Source of the DNA: an uncultured Flavobacteriaceae bacterium
Lineage (GTDB): Bacteria > Bacteroidota > Bacteroidia > Flavobacteriales > Flavobacteriaceae
DNA: 11,032 nucleotides
Assembly: GCA_938018045.1 (NCBI GenBank)
Contig: CALIIP010000150.1
Coordinates: 1 to 11,032 of the forward strand
Reading direction: 5' to 3'
Position numbers and translations under genes: made by a program. The notes beneath the pieces are model-generated. The model did no database searches. It was not told where the DNA came from and saw nothing but the letters and a program-made list of their open reading frames with translations. Shown in pieces: positions 1 through 6,019 of the stretch (its first letter is position 1; each line of letters opens with the position of its first letter).

Positions 1-104
1 GTATTAATATCAAGATTTTGGATATTTAAAAACTTGCTACTTTCTTGTGCATACAAAAAACTATACAATGTAAAGAATAGAATGAGACTTAGGCTCTTTT
101 TCAA
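1..104 (-). CDS. N-terminus of a secreted protein (partial, runs off left edge)
   Basis: Seen: reading the minus strand from a TTG at 104-102, 34 codons stay open to the window edge. They encode a textbook Sec signal peptide: basic N-terminus (M/L-K-K), a hydrophobic core rich in Leu, Ile and Phe (about residues 4-17), then Leu-Tyr-Ala followed by Gln-Glu, a typical signal peptidase I site near residue 19. The mature start begins QESSKFLNIQNLDINT. An in-frame TAA (116-114) lies four codons upstream and there is no ATG in between, so TTG is the only common start codon. The start lies 16 bases past the stop of the Mpo1-like gene, so the two are probably co-transcribed. The product is exported across the inner membrane, but the visible part is too short to name a family. 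A neighbouring-frame ATG (47-45) reaches a stop after eight codons and is ignored. Confidence 0.6.
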   Translation of the reverse strand, partial: MKKSLSLILFFTLYSFLYAQESSKFLNIQNLDIN

Positions 105-120
105 AGTTGAAAATTATTTA

Positions 121-579
121 TTATGATAGTAACTTTTTGATTATCCATACAGGACCAATTAGTAAGAACTGCATATCTTTAAAAAACGAAGGTTTTTTAC
201 CTTCAACTTTATGCCCATAAAATTGTGCAATCCATGCAACCACAAAAATTGCTAATGACGTATAAAATAATGGCAAGTACTGACCTAAAAAACGATTTAA
301 AACGATACATATTGCCGAAAATATTAGCATTTTAAAAAATATACCAAAGGAAAGGCGTAGATAAAAAACCAATGCAAAAATCAATGCAATAGTTGCCCAA
401 TTTTCTATATATGGATTATTTAAACCAATTAGATTGGTAAGAAATGTTGTAGGTATTGACATTAGTAAGCCAACAAGGCTAAAAAATATTGCTGGAACGC
501 ATATGTAATGTATCAATTGATTCGTTTCATTTTGATGACTAACTGCGTATTCATCAAACCATTGGTTTACTGTTCTCAT
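121..579 (-). CDS. Mpo1-like (DUF962/YGL010w family) membrane protein
   Basis: A 152-residue multi-pass membrane protein. Seen: N-terminal WFDEY..SH(15)..N(20)..H(24)YICVP and C-terminal AQFYGHKVEGKKPS, with Q119, H123 and E126, flanking hydrophobic helices at about 28-50, 60-78, 80-97 and 102-118. These two conserved His/Glu-bearing blocks are the hallmark of the DUF962/Mpo1 family. Known: yeast Mpo1 is an Fe(II)-dependent dioxygenase that alpha-oxidises 2-hydroxy fatty acids. Inference: the bacterial protein may act on membrane fatty acids, but its substrate is not established. The ATG at 579 directly precedes the conserved N-terminus. A secreted-protein gene follows 16 bases downstream on the same strand; the thioredoxin-like gene is divergent on the other side. 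I found no good minus-strand promoter in the 140-base divergent gap. Confidence 0.85.
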   Translation of the reverse strand: MRTVNQWFDEYAVSHQNETNQLIHYICVPAIFFSLVGLLMSIPTTFLTNLIGLNNPYIENWATIALIFALVFYLRLSFGIFFKMLIFSAICIVLNRFLGQYLPLFYTSLAIFVVAWIAQFYGHKVEGKKPSFFKDMQFLLIGPVWIIKKLLS

Positions 580-680
580 GTGTTTTTATTTATTGTTTTA
601 ACTGTCACATGTGTTCGCAAACCATCATTTTTTTTGTTCCATGATGATTATAACTTGCTCGGTTCATGTGTTATTATTTA
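577..680 (+). repeat. 16-bp near-identical direct repeat with a third partial copy
   Basis: The sequence CATGTGTTTTTATTTA at 577-592 recurs at 665-680 as CATGTGTTATTATTTA (15 of 16 identical). The core CATGTGTT occurs a third time at 608-615, inside the palindrome CACATGTG (606-613). All three copies lie in the divergent gap between the Mpo1-like and thioredoxin-like genes; the first overlaps the Mpo1-like start codon. They may be operator-like sites or chance in AT-rich DNA. Confidence 0.4.
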
Positions 681-689
681 CTATTTTTG
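655..689 (+). promoter_or_regulatory. Putative promoter of the thioredoxin-family gene
   Basis: A perfect TAnnTTTG element (TATTTTTG, 682-689) lies 30 bases before the ATG at 720. The nearest TTG (655-657) is 24 bases upstream, longer than the usual 19-21, so the -33 half is weak. Confidence 0.4.
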
Positions 690-719
690 AAGTTATAAAA
701 TTACAAAATAAAATATAGA

Positions 720-1277
720 ATGGCGAGAACACTTTCAAATATGATTCCTTTAGGAACAATTGCTCCAGATTTTAAACTTTTTGATACTGTTTCTGGAAAA
801 AACAGAGAACTACAGAAATTAAAAGGTATAAATGGAACTGTTATTTTATTTATCTGTAATCACTGTCCGTTTGTAATTCATGTGAATAATGAATTGGTAA
901 GATTGGCTACTGATTATAAAGAAAAAGGAATTAATTTTATAGCAATTTCGTCAAATGATGTAGAAAACTATCCTCAAGATGCTCCAAAATTAATGACAGA
1001 ATTGGCAAAAGATCAAAATTATCCATTTCCATATTTGTATGATGAATCTCAGGGAGTTGCAAAAGCGTATGATGCAGCTTGTACTCCAGATTGTTTTGCT
1101 TTTGATAAAGATTTAAAACTAGTTTATCGAGGGCAATTAGATGATTCGCGTCCAGGAAATGGCCTAGAAGTTACTGGTGAAGATATGAGAAATGCATTGG
1201 ATTGTTATTTGGGTAATATCGAAAATAGAAGAGTGCAAAAGCCAAGTATTGGTTGTGGAATTAAGTGGAAAATATAG
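720..1277 (+). CDS. Thioredoxin/AhpC-TSA family redoxin
   Basis: A 185-residue cytoplasmic thioredoxin-fold protein. Seen: an N-terminal P-L-G-T-x-A-P-D-F entry to the fold (residues 10-18), strand VILFI, then the redox motif C46-N-H-C49-P-F, the SSND segment after the second strand, and the block ACTPDCFAFD (cis-Pro region). The tail carries PSIGCGIKWK, another conserved Cys feature of this subgroup. No signal peptide is present. Known: such proteins are peroxiredoxin-like or TlpA-like thiol oxidoreductases; CxxC rather than a lone peroxidatic Cys suggests dithiol exchange. The partner and substrate cannot be told from sequence. Start: the ATG at 720 fits relatives that begin MAR; M8 is a less likely alternative. 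The gene ends three bases from the stop of the convergent acetyltransferase gene, leaving no room for a separate terminator. Confidence 0.88.
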   Translation: MARTLSNMIPLGTIAPDFKLFDTVSGKNRELQKLKGINGTVILFICNHCPFVIHVNNELVRLATDYKEKGINFIAISSNDVENYPQDAPKLMTELAKDQNYPFPYLYDESQGVAKAYDAACTPDCFAFDKDLKLVYRGQLDDSRPGNGLEVTGEDMRNALDCYLGNIENRRVQKPSIGCGIKWKI

Positions 1278-1280
1278 TTT

Positions 1281-1763
1281 TTAGAATTTTAGTTGCCAAA
1301 ATCCAACATCTAACCATTGCTCAAATTTTCTACCTACTTCTTTAAAATGTGCAACTTTTATAAAACCTAAATTTTCATGTAATTTGATGCTTGCATCATT
1401 TGGTAATGTAAGACCTCCAATTATTGTATGAAATTTATGAAGTTTTAATTGTTCTAGTAACTCTACATATAATTTAGTTCCGATTCCTTTTCCTAAAGTG
1501 TTGTTTTTTAAATAAATAGTGCTTTCTGCTGTAAATATATAGGATGGTTTTGGGCGCCACGAACTACCGTATGCATAGCCTAAAATTTTGTTGTTTTCTT
1601 CAAAAACTAGAAAAGGATACTTTTTATAAATTGGTTTTATTTTTTGCTCAAAATCATCAATAGTAAAAGGAACTCTATCAAAAGTTACAACAGTATTTTC
1701 GATATAATAATTGTAGATTTCTACTAATTGTTCAATATCATCAGTATGAAAATTCCGTATCAT
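1281..1763 (-). CDS. GNAT N-acetyltransferase, phosphinothricin acetyltransferase-like
   Basis: A 160-residue single-domain GNAT enzyme. Seen: N-terminal IRNFHTDDIEQLVEIYNYYI (alpha1 region), the WRPKPSYIFTAE segment (69-80) typical of the PAT/MnaT branch, the acetyl-CoA pyrophosphate loop L90-G-K-G-I-G95, and the closing H..LGF block (about 128-133) with a C-terminal W..VGFWQ. Known: this branch acetylates amino-acid-like amines such as methionine sulfoximine, methionine sulfone or phosphinothricin. Inference: an amino-acid N-acetyltransferase or detoxification enzyme; the true substrate is unknown. Its ATG shares one base with the TAA of the preceding YfiT/DinB gene (TAATG), indicating translational coupling in a three-gene unit. 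Convergent with the thioredoxin-like gene, with three bases between stops. Confidence 0.88.
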   Translation of the reverse strand: MIRNFHTDDIEQLVEIYNYYIENTVVTFDRVPFTIDDFEQKIKPIYKKYPFLVFEENNKILGYAYGSSWRPKPSYIFTAESTIYLKNNTLGKGIGTKLYVELLEQLKLHKFHTIIGGLTLPNDASIKLHENLGFIKVAHFKEVGRKFEQWLDVGFWQLKF

Positions 1764-2296
1764 TATTTCCAGTTTTTTCGTATAAGTAATTGATTAATAT
1801 GCTCATAATGATGTTCACAATGCCAAGCGTAAATACCAATATTTTCTTTTAATGTTACCTCTTCATTTCCGTCAGGATGAATAAAAGTTTTATCTAAATC
1901 TTTATTTGACAATCCTTTTAAAAGATACACCCATTTTGCATGTAATGCTGTTAAATTGTTTAAAGACAAATTGATAGGTGCAGTTTTCCCATCAAACAAT
2001 TCGGCCCAACGTTCTTCGTAATATGTTTTAATTATGGGCTTGTCTTCAGTTAATGTCCATTTAAATCGTGTATAACTATTATGATGGCTGTCTGATAAAT
2101 GATGAATAACTTGACGAATTGTCCAGCCTTCTGGTCTGTATTGAGTATCTAACTGATTGACATCTAAATTCTGAACAAGTTTTGATAGTTTTTTTGGATG
2201 ATTTTCTATAATTGAAATCCAATTTTGAATATTTTCTTCGTCAATATTTTCAGGAATTTCAAGTTTTCCAATAGGATATTTTAGTTTTTCTAGCAT
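1763..2296 (-). CDS. YfiT/BstA-type DinB-fold thiol transferase (putative metal-dependent hydrolase)
   Basis: A 177-residue four-helix DinB-superfamily protein. Seen: N-terminal YPIGKLEIPE, the core RPEGWTIRQVIHHLSDSHHNSY (54-75), RFKWTLTEDKP, and C-terminal YAWHCEHHYEHI. The metal triad is expected to be a His of 65/66 plus H162 and H166 (HxxxH), as in Bacillus subtilis YfiT. Known: members were first called metal-dependent hydrolases; YfiT/BstA is a bacillithiol S-transferase, and some Bacteroidota carry bacillithiol synthesis genes. Inference: conjugation of a low-molecular-weight thiol to electrophiles, or a related metal-dependent reaction. No bsh genes are in the window to confirm the thiol. 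It starts immediately after the TAA of the lipoprotein gene (TAAATG) and overlaps the acetyltransferase gene by one base, so the three are co-transcribed. Pairing with a GNAT hints at small-molecule detoxification. Confidence 0.86.
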   Translation of the reverse strand: MLEKLKYPIGKLEIPENIDEENIQNWISIIENHPKKLSKLVQNLDVNQLDTQYRPEGWTIRQVIHHLSDSHHNSYTRFKWTLTEDKPIIKTYYEERWAELFDGKTAPINLSLNNLTALHAKWVYLLKGLSNKDLDKTFIHPDGNEEVTLKENIGIYAWHCEHHYEHINQLLIRKNWK

Positions 2297-2986
2297 TTAC
2301 TTATCATATTTTGCAACAAATTCTTTTGCACGTCTATTTCCAGAATCGATTGCAATTGATTTTTTATAGTTTTCAACAGCTTTTATAGTATCACCACTTT
2401 TTTTATAGGCATCAGCAAGACTATCATATACGTTATCACTTTCTGGATATAAAGCAGTATTTAGTTTAAATATTTCGATGGCATCTGTATAATTTTTTTC
2501 TCCCAATTCCCTGTACCCCAAAGAGTTGAAATTTGACTCTTTAGTGTATAAGTTAGCGGTATCTTTTTCTTTTATTGCTAAGTATCCTTCAAGTGCCTTG
2601 TTGTATTCTTTGTTTTTTAGATAAACACTAGGTACATCTTCATCACTCTTTAATTTCCTAAAATCATATTTAATGGAATTATTTTTGTCTTTTGGAATCA
2701 AGCACAAATACTGTGTTTTATTATCAGGATTTGTTTGAAATTGAACTTTCTCATTCATTTCTTTTATAAAAAACACATTATTGCCAAGACTCATTGGTGT
2801 TATTTTTTCTGCACCTCTCCATTTCATAAACAATTCATTATTTTCAAAGTATACTTCAATCGTTTCATCTGGATTATAGAGATATCTACCTTCTGCTTGT
2901 TTAATAAATTCTGGAGTGATTGTACTTTTTGAACAACTAATAATAAGTGTTGTTAAAATCAGTAATAAAAAATGGTTAGTTTTCAT
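2297..2986 (-). CDS. Lipoprotein with DUF3471-like domain and C-terminal TPRs
   Basis: A 229-residue predicted lipoprotein. Seen: signal peptide MKTNHFLLLILTTLIISC with lipobox L-I-I-S-C18; then a small beta-rich domain (about 30-110) with G-x-Y...P-x-E-x-I-x-V-x-x-E-N-x-x-L and K-x-x-P-M-S...F-F, the pattern of DUF3471; then helical repeats from about 121, the clearest being two TPRs at 150-220 (FNSLGYREL..., YDSLADAYKKSGD...). Known: the DUF3471-plus-TPR tail commonly follows a beta-lactamase-like serine hydrolase domain in Bacteroidota; here that catalytic domain is absent and the Cys anchor sits directly before the tail. Inference: a non-catalytic envelope protein, perhaps a binding or scaffolding module. 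It is the first gene of the unit with the YfiT/DinB and GNAT genes (zero and minus one base spacing). A TAnnTTTG element lies 19 bases upstream. Confidence 0.78.
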   Translation of the reverse strand: MKTNHFLLLILTTLIISCSKSTITPEFIKQAEGRYLYNPDETIEVYFENNELFMKWRGAEKITPMSLGNNVFFIKEMNEKVQFQTNPDNKTQYLCLIPKDKNNSIKYDFRKLKSDEDVPSVYLKNKEYNKALEGYLAIKEKDTANLYTKESNFNSLGYRELGEKNYTDAIEIFKLNTALYPESDNVYDSLADAYKKSGDTIKAVENYKKSIAIDSGNRRAKEFVAKYDK

Positions 2987-3005
2987 TTTATAGTTATTAA
3001 TAATT

Positions 3006-3013
3006 CAAATTTA
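3006..3013 (-). promoter_or_regulatory. Putative -7 element for the lipoprotein operon
   Basis: On the minus strand 3013-3006 reads TAAATTTG, a perfect TAnnTTTG, 19 bases before the lipoprotein ATG. No TTG is found at the expected -33 position, which falls in the terminator hairpin of the upstream PPIase gene. Confidence 0.38.
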
Positions 3014-3029
3014 CTAAAAAATTAGGCAT

Positions 3030-3062
3030 AAAAAAACGCCCCTTATAATAATGAGACGTTTT
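3030..3062 (-). terminator. Intrinsic terminator of the PPIase gene
   Basis: On the minus strand AAAACGTCTC (3062-3053) pairs with GGGGCGTTTT (3042-3033) in a 10-bp stem with two G-T wobbles and a 10-base AT loop, followed by a run of T (3036-3030). It starts 27 bases past the PPIase stop codon and separates that gene from the lipoprotein operon. Confidence 0.85.
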
Positions 3063-3089
3063 AAATAGTTTTTTGTTACAGAATGTTAT

Positions 3090-4022
3090 CTATTTAACAT
3101 CCATCAATTCAACATCAAAAATTAATGGAGCATCAGGAGGAATAACGCCTCCAGCACCTTGACTTCCGTATGCTAATTCTGACGGAATCACAAAACGTGC
3201 TTTATCTCCAACTTTTAAAAGTTGAATCCCTTCATCCCAACCAGAAATAACTTGGCCAATACCAACATTAAAATCGATTGGTTGTTTTCTTTTGTATGAA
3301 CTATCAAATACGGTTCCGTCTAATAATTGCCCTTTGTAGTGTACAGAAACCATTGCACCTTTTGTTGCTTGTTTTCCACTTCCGCTTTGAAGGACTTTAT
3401 AACGCAATCCGCTTTCAGTTTTATCAAATCCAGCAGATTCTTTGTCTAATATTTCATCTTGTGCTTTTATAGCGTCTGCTACTCTTTTTTCTCTAGATCC
3501 TTCAAAAGTTCTAAATGCTTCAATAGCATTAAATTTTTCAGCTGCATCACCAATTCTTACAATTTCTATTGATTCTAAAGTATCTCCTTGAGCAATTGTA
3601 TCTACAATCTCCTGACCTTCAACAACATTTCCAAAAACTGTATGCTTATTGTCTAACCAAGAAGTTTCAACGTGAGTGATGTAAAATTGGCTTCCGTTAG
3701 TAGCAGGACCAGAGTTAGCCATTGCCAACATTCCAGGTTTGTCATGTTTTAAATCTGGATGAAACTCGTCATCAAATTTATATCCAGGATTTCCTGTTCC
3801 AGTTCCTTGAGGACATCCTCCTTGAATCATAAAATCTGGAATAACTCTATGAAATTTTAATCCGTTATAATATGGTGTTCCTTGTGGTTTCACTTCATTT
3901 TCAAGGTTTCCTTCTGCAAGTGCAACAAAGTTACCAACTGTTCCAGGAGTTTTTTCAAACTCAAGATTTACTAAAATATCACCTTTTGTAGTGTTAAATT
4001 TTGCGTAGATTCCGTTATTCAT
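3090..4022 (-). CDS. Dual-domain peptidyl-prolyl cis-trans isomerase (cyclophilin-FKBP fusion)
   Basis: A 310-residue fusion of two unrelated proline isomerases. Seen: cyclophilin domain, about 5-158, with FHR59VIPDF64MIQ67GG, the ANSGPATNGSQ112F113 block, W122 and H127, matching the catalytic Arg and cyclosporin-contact residues of CypA. A charged helical linker (about 160-197) leads to an FKBP domain (about 200-310) with Y229, F239-D240, V258-I259, W262, A-Y285-G and F302, the FKBP12 pocket set. Both active sites look intact. No signal peptide, so probably cytoplasmic. Known: cyclophilin-FKBP fusions (dual-family immunophilins) are described from some Bacteroidota and protists. Inference: a folding catalyst that may also have chaperone activity. 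Start ATG at 4022 leaves 36 bases after the membrane-protein stop; a -7-like element sits in that gap and a strong terminator follows the gene. Confidence 0.93.
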   Translation of the reverse strand: MNNGIYAKFNTTKGDILVNLEFEKTPGTVGNFVALAEGNLENEVKPQGTPYYNGLKFHRVIPDFMIQGGCPQGTGTGNPGYKFDDEFHPDLKHDKPGMLAMANSGPATNGSQFYITHVETSWLDNKHTVFGNVVEGQEIVDTIAQGDTLESIEIVRIGDAAEKFNAIEAFRTFEGSREKRVADAIKAQDEILDKESAGFDKTESGLRYKVLQSGSGKQATKGAMVSVHYKGQLLDGTVFDSSYKRKQPIDFNVGIGQVISGWDEGIQLLKVGDKARFVIPSELAYGSQGAGGVIPPDAPLIFDVELMDVK

Positions 4023-4046
4023 TTTCTATCTTTTAAATTGAGTTTG

Positions 4047-4054
4047 CAAAGATA
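4047..4054 (-). promoter_or_regulatory. Putative -7 element for the PPIase gene
   Basis: On the minus strand 4054-4047 reads TATCTTTG (TAnnTTTG), 24 bases before the PPIase ATG and within the 36-base gap after the membrane-protein gene. No -33 TTG is seen at the right distance, so the PPIase gene may also be read through from the sigma-factor promoter. Confidence 0.4.
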
Positions 4055-4058
4055 AGAT

Positions 4059-4694
4059 TTAGTTCTCTAACTGCTGTAATTCTTTGTAATTTTTCTTTAA
4101 CCTCCTTAAAAGGATTCCATAGATAAGTCTGTAAAAAATTAATATAACACCTATCATAATTAGCATAGTAACTAAAATAGTTATAATTAGTAAATTCGTT
4201 GAAAATTCTTCAGGAATATTACTTAATTTTTTATAGGCATTAGTGTTTTGAGTACTTGAAAAAATTCCGTAAAACATCACAATCATACTAAACAACATAA
4301 AACTAACATTAAAATAGATATAGTTTTTTACTGTTTTACGAGTCTTTAGAATTCGATCCATTAATGTTTTAGCATTACTATCTACTCTAATCTTTTTATA
4401 ATTTATATAAAATAATACCATGAAAACAATCATAATAACATAAGAGATAACAGTCATTACTATGAGTGCTGTCTTCATTCCCATTTCATTATAGATACTC
4501 AAGTATTTATCATTATCAACAAATATATTTAAGAGTATTACAATTAAAAATTCTATAATACTTATATAAAATATCCATTTTACATAGGATGATGATTTTG
4601 CATGTAGCATTTTGTAAATATCAGAAGTTGATACTTTGTGTTTGGAATAATCTTGCGATTTCCAAGTGGTTTTTAATTTGTCTAATTCATCCAT
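4059..4694 (-). CDS. Four-helix membrane protein paired with ECF sigma factor (candidate sigma regulator)
   Basis: A 211-residue protein. Seen: a soluble N-terminus MDELDKLKTTWKSQ...IYKMLHAKSSS (1-38), then hydrophobic segments at about 40-59, 74-97, 125-145 and 166-192, with a basic C-terminus. It begins two bases after the stop of the ECF sigma factor gene, so the pair is surely one transcript. Known: Bacteroidota often have this short-soluble-head membrane protein after an ECF sigma gene; as I recall, relatives are sometimes labelled beta-carotene 15,15'-monooxygenase in databases, a label the sequence does not support. Inference: by position and topology it may bind or restrain the sigma factor through its cytoplasmic N-terminus. 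It lacks the H-x3-C-x2-C zinc motif of classic ZAS anti-sigma factors, so this role is unproven. Confidence 0.72.
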   Translation of the reverse strand: MDELDKLKTTWKSQDYSKHKVSTSDIYKMLHAKSSSYVKWIFYISIIEFLIVILLNIFVDNDKYLSIYNEMGMKTALIVMTVISYVIMIVFMVLFYINYKKIRVDSNAKTLMDRILKTRKTVKNYIYFNVSFMLFSMIVMFYGIFSSTQNTNAYKKLSNIPEEFSTNLLIITILVTMLIMIGVILIFYRLIYGILLRRLKKNYKELQQLEN

Positions 4695-4696
4695 GA

Positions 4697-5191
4697 TTAC
4701 GGATTTAATATTGTTTTTAGTTTCCCTTTTATTCTATTTACTTTTACACGCGCATTTACCTCTGTAAGACCCATTGTTTCAGCAATTTCTTTGTATGGTT
4801 TGTCTTCTAAATATAGTAGAATTAATGCTTTTTCAACGTCACTTAATTGGTGAATTGCTTTATACAGTAGTTTCATTTGATCATCCATTGTAGCATCATA
4901 ATCGCTACTTTCCAATCGATAATGAAAATCAGAAATATCACTTGTTTGTATTTGACGTTTTGATTTTCTATATATTGTAATTGCTGTATTTAAAGCAACA
5001 CGATACATCCAAGTACTAAATTTAGAATCACCTCTAAACTTAGGATATGCTTTCCATAGTTGTATTGTAACCTCTTGAAACAAATCCTTATGCGCATCTG
5101 CGTTATTGGTATATACACGACACACTTTATGAATAATGTTTTGGTTTTCGTCTAGTTGTGTTACAAATTGTTTTTCTAGTTGGCTAGTCAA
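4697..5191 (-). CDS. ECF-type RNA polymerase sigma-70 family factor
   Basis: A 164-residue two-domain ECF sigma factor. Seen: region 2 at about 16-80, including D36-L-F-Q-E-V...LWKAYPKF (region 2.1-2.2), FRGDSKFSTWMYRVALNTAI (-10 recognition, 2.3-2.4) and the basic IYRKSKR; a short linker; region 4 at 116-162 with LSDVEKALILLYLEDKPYKE and the helix-turn-helix IAETMGLTEVNARVKVNRIK. No extra N- or C-terminal domain. Known: such factors bind core RNA polymerase and switch transcription to a small regulon, often their own operon. The downstream four-helix membrane gene, two bases away, is its likely partner. A well-formed ordinary Bacteroidota promoter lies 29 bases upstream, so it is at least partly expressed by the housekeeping sigma. 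The signal and regulon cannot be read from this window. Confidence 0.92.
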   Translation of the reverse strand: MTSQLEKQFVTQLDENQNIIHKVCRVYTNNADAHKDLFQEVTIQLWKAYPKFRGDSKFSTWMYRVALNTAITIYRKSKRQIQTSDISDFHYRLESSDYDATMDDQMKLLYKAIHQLSDVEKALILLYLEDKPYKEIAETMGLTEVNARVKVNRIKGKLKTILNP

Positions 5192-5220
5192 TTCTCTTGT
5201 TGATTTTCTTATAAGTAGTA

Positions 5221-5250
5221 CAAATATATCTTTTGTTACAGATTATCCAA
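5221..5250 (-). promoter_or_regulatory. Promoter of the ECF sigma factor operon
   Basis: On the minus strand TTG (5250-5248), a 19-bp spacer and TATATTTG (5228-5221) match the Bacteroidota housekeeping consensus at every fixed position. The ATG at 5191 lies 29 bases beyond the -7 element. Confidence 0.72.
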
Positions 5251-5306
5251 AAAAATACATATAAAGTCTGGTCAACAACTGTTTTATGAAGAGCGAACTA
5301 TTAATT

Positions 5307-5314
5307 TAAGTTTG
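5307..5314 (+). promoter_or_regulatory. Possible -7 element for the Crp/Fnr gene
   Basis: TAAGTTTG matches TAnnTTTG, 64 bases before the TTG start at 5379. Only ATG, not TTG, is near the -33 position, so this is a weak candidate. No alternative closer to the start fits. Confidence 0.3.
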
Positions 5315-5378
5315 TTATTCTTTATTTAGATAAATGAATCCATTAACTTTACACATTCAATCACTATAAATAAAGGGT

Positions 5379-5948
5379 TTGCAACAGATAAAAGATTATT
5401 TAGATCGAATAGCGGATATATCTAGCTTAGATTGGGAGTTTTTCACCTCAAAATTGCAGCGTCGAATTATTACAAAGAAGACCGTTTTTTTAAAAGCCAA
5501 TGAAATAGAAAATCATATTTCTTTCATCGAATCTGGTGTGGTACGTTTATTTCTTCCTAAAGAGAATCCAGAAAAAGAAATCACGTTTGGTTTTAGTTTT
5601 AAAAACCAGTTTATAAGTGCTTATGATTCCTTTTTAACACAGACACCTTCTGCTTATCAATTGCAGGCACTTACAGAAACGACCATTTTGAGTATTACTT
5701 ATATTGATTTACAAGAGGTTTATAAGACTACTCAGATAGGTAATCTTATTGGTAGACTTACAGCAGAACGCCTCTTTTTGATAAAATCTAAACGAGAACA
5801 AAACTTATTAAATTTGACAGCAGAGGAACGTTATTTGAAATTATTTAAAGAGCGTCCAGAACTTATAAAGGTGATTCCTCTTAAGTATATAAGTTCTTAT
5901 ATTGGTGTCACCGCACAAGCTTTAAGTAGAATTAGAAAACGATTGTAG
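5379..5948 (+). CDS. Crp/Fnr-family transcriptional regulator
   Basis: A 189-residue one-component regulator. Seen: a cyclic-nucleotide-binding-like beta-barrel (about 15-110) with KTVFLKANEIENHISFIESG and VRLFLPKE, a long dimerisation helix (about 115-140, ERLFLIKSKREQNLLNLT), the linker AEERYLKLFKERPEL, and a compact helix-turn-helix (165-189) IPLKYISSYIGVTAQALSRI-RKRL, ending right after the recognition helix. This short form is common in Bacteroidota; the glutamate/arginine pair that binds cAMP is not evident. Start: an in-frame TAA at 5367-5369 and the absence of any Met in the frame force the TTG at 5379, with AAAGGG just upstream. It is divergent from the sigma operon and 71 bases upstream of the desaturase gene, which has its own promoter. 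Inference: it may regulate the desaturase, but no binding site could be identified. Confidence 0.88.
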   Translation: MQQIKDYLDRIADISSLDWEFFTSKLQRRIITKKTVFLKANEIENHISFIESGVVRLFLPKENPEKEITFGFSFKNQFISAYDSFLTQTPSAYQLQALTETTILSITYIDLQEVYKTTQIGNLIGRLTAERLFLIKSKREQNLLNLTAEERYLKLFKERPELIKVIPLKYISSYIGVTAQALSRIRKRL

Positions 5949-5973
5949 CATGTGTTTTATTGACTTGGGTTCA

Positions 5974-6004
5974 TTGTTTCTTATATAACAACAAAGTACC
6001 TTTG
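5974..6004 (+). promoter_or_regulatory. Promoter of the desaturase gene
   Basis: TTG (5974-5976), a 20-bp spacer and TACCTTTG (5997-6004) match the Bacteroidota consensus fully. The ATG at 6020 is only 15 bases past the -7 element. This rules out a start at the in-frame TTG at 5960, which lies upstream of the promoter. Confidence 0.72.
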
Positions 6005-6019
6005 TCAAAAATATATAGT

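Noticed and set aside
82..100. Terminator-like hairpin GAGACTTAGGCTCTTTTT
   Set aside because: Only a three-base outer stem plus a mismatch, and it lies inside the signal-peptide coding stretch.
508..690. Plus-strand open frame of 60 codons over the Mpo1-like gene start
   Set aside because: It overlaps the N-terminus of a well-supported gene on the other strand, is Cys/Phe-rich in a random way and has no recognisable motif.
2735..2932. Plus-strand open frame inside the lipoprotein gene
   Set aside because: Antisense shadow with low-complexity Phe/Ile/Cys-rich translation and no promoter or motif.
3278..3472. Plus-strand open frame inside the PPIase gene
   Set aside because: Antisense shadow of a conserved FKBP domain.
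4059..4694. Carotenoid cleavage (beta-carotene monooxygenase) function for the membrane protein after the sigma factor
   Set aside because: No iron-binding histidine pattern or beta-propeller features; it is a small four-helix protein tied to a sigma factor.
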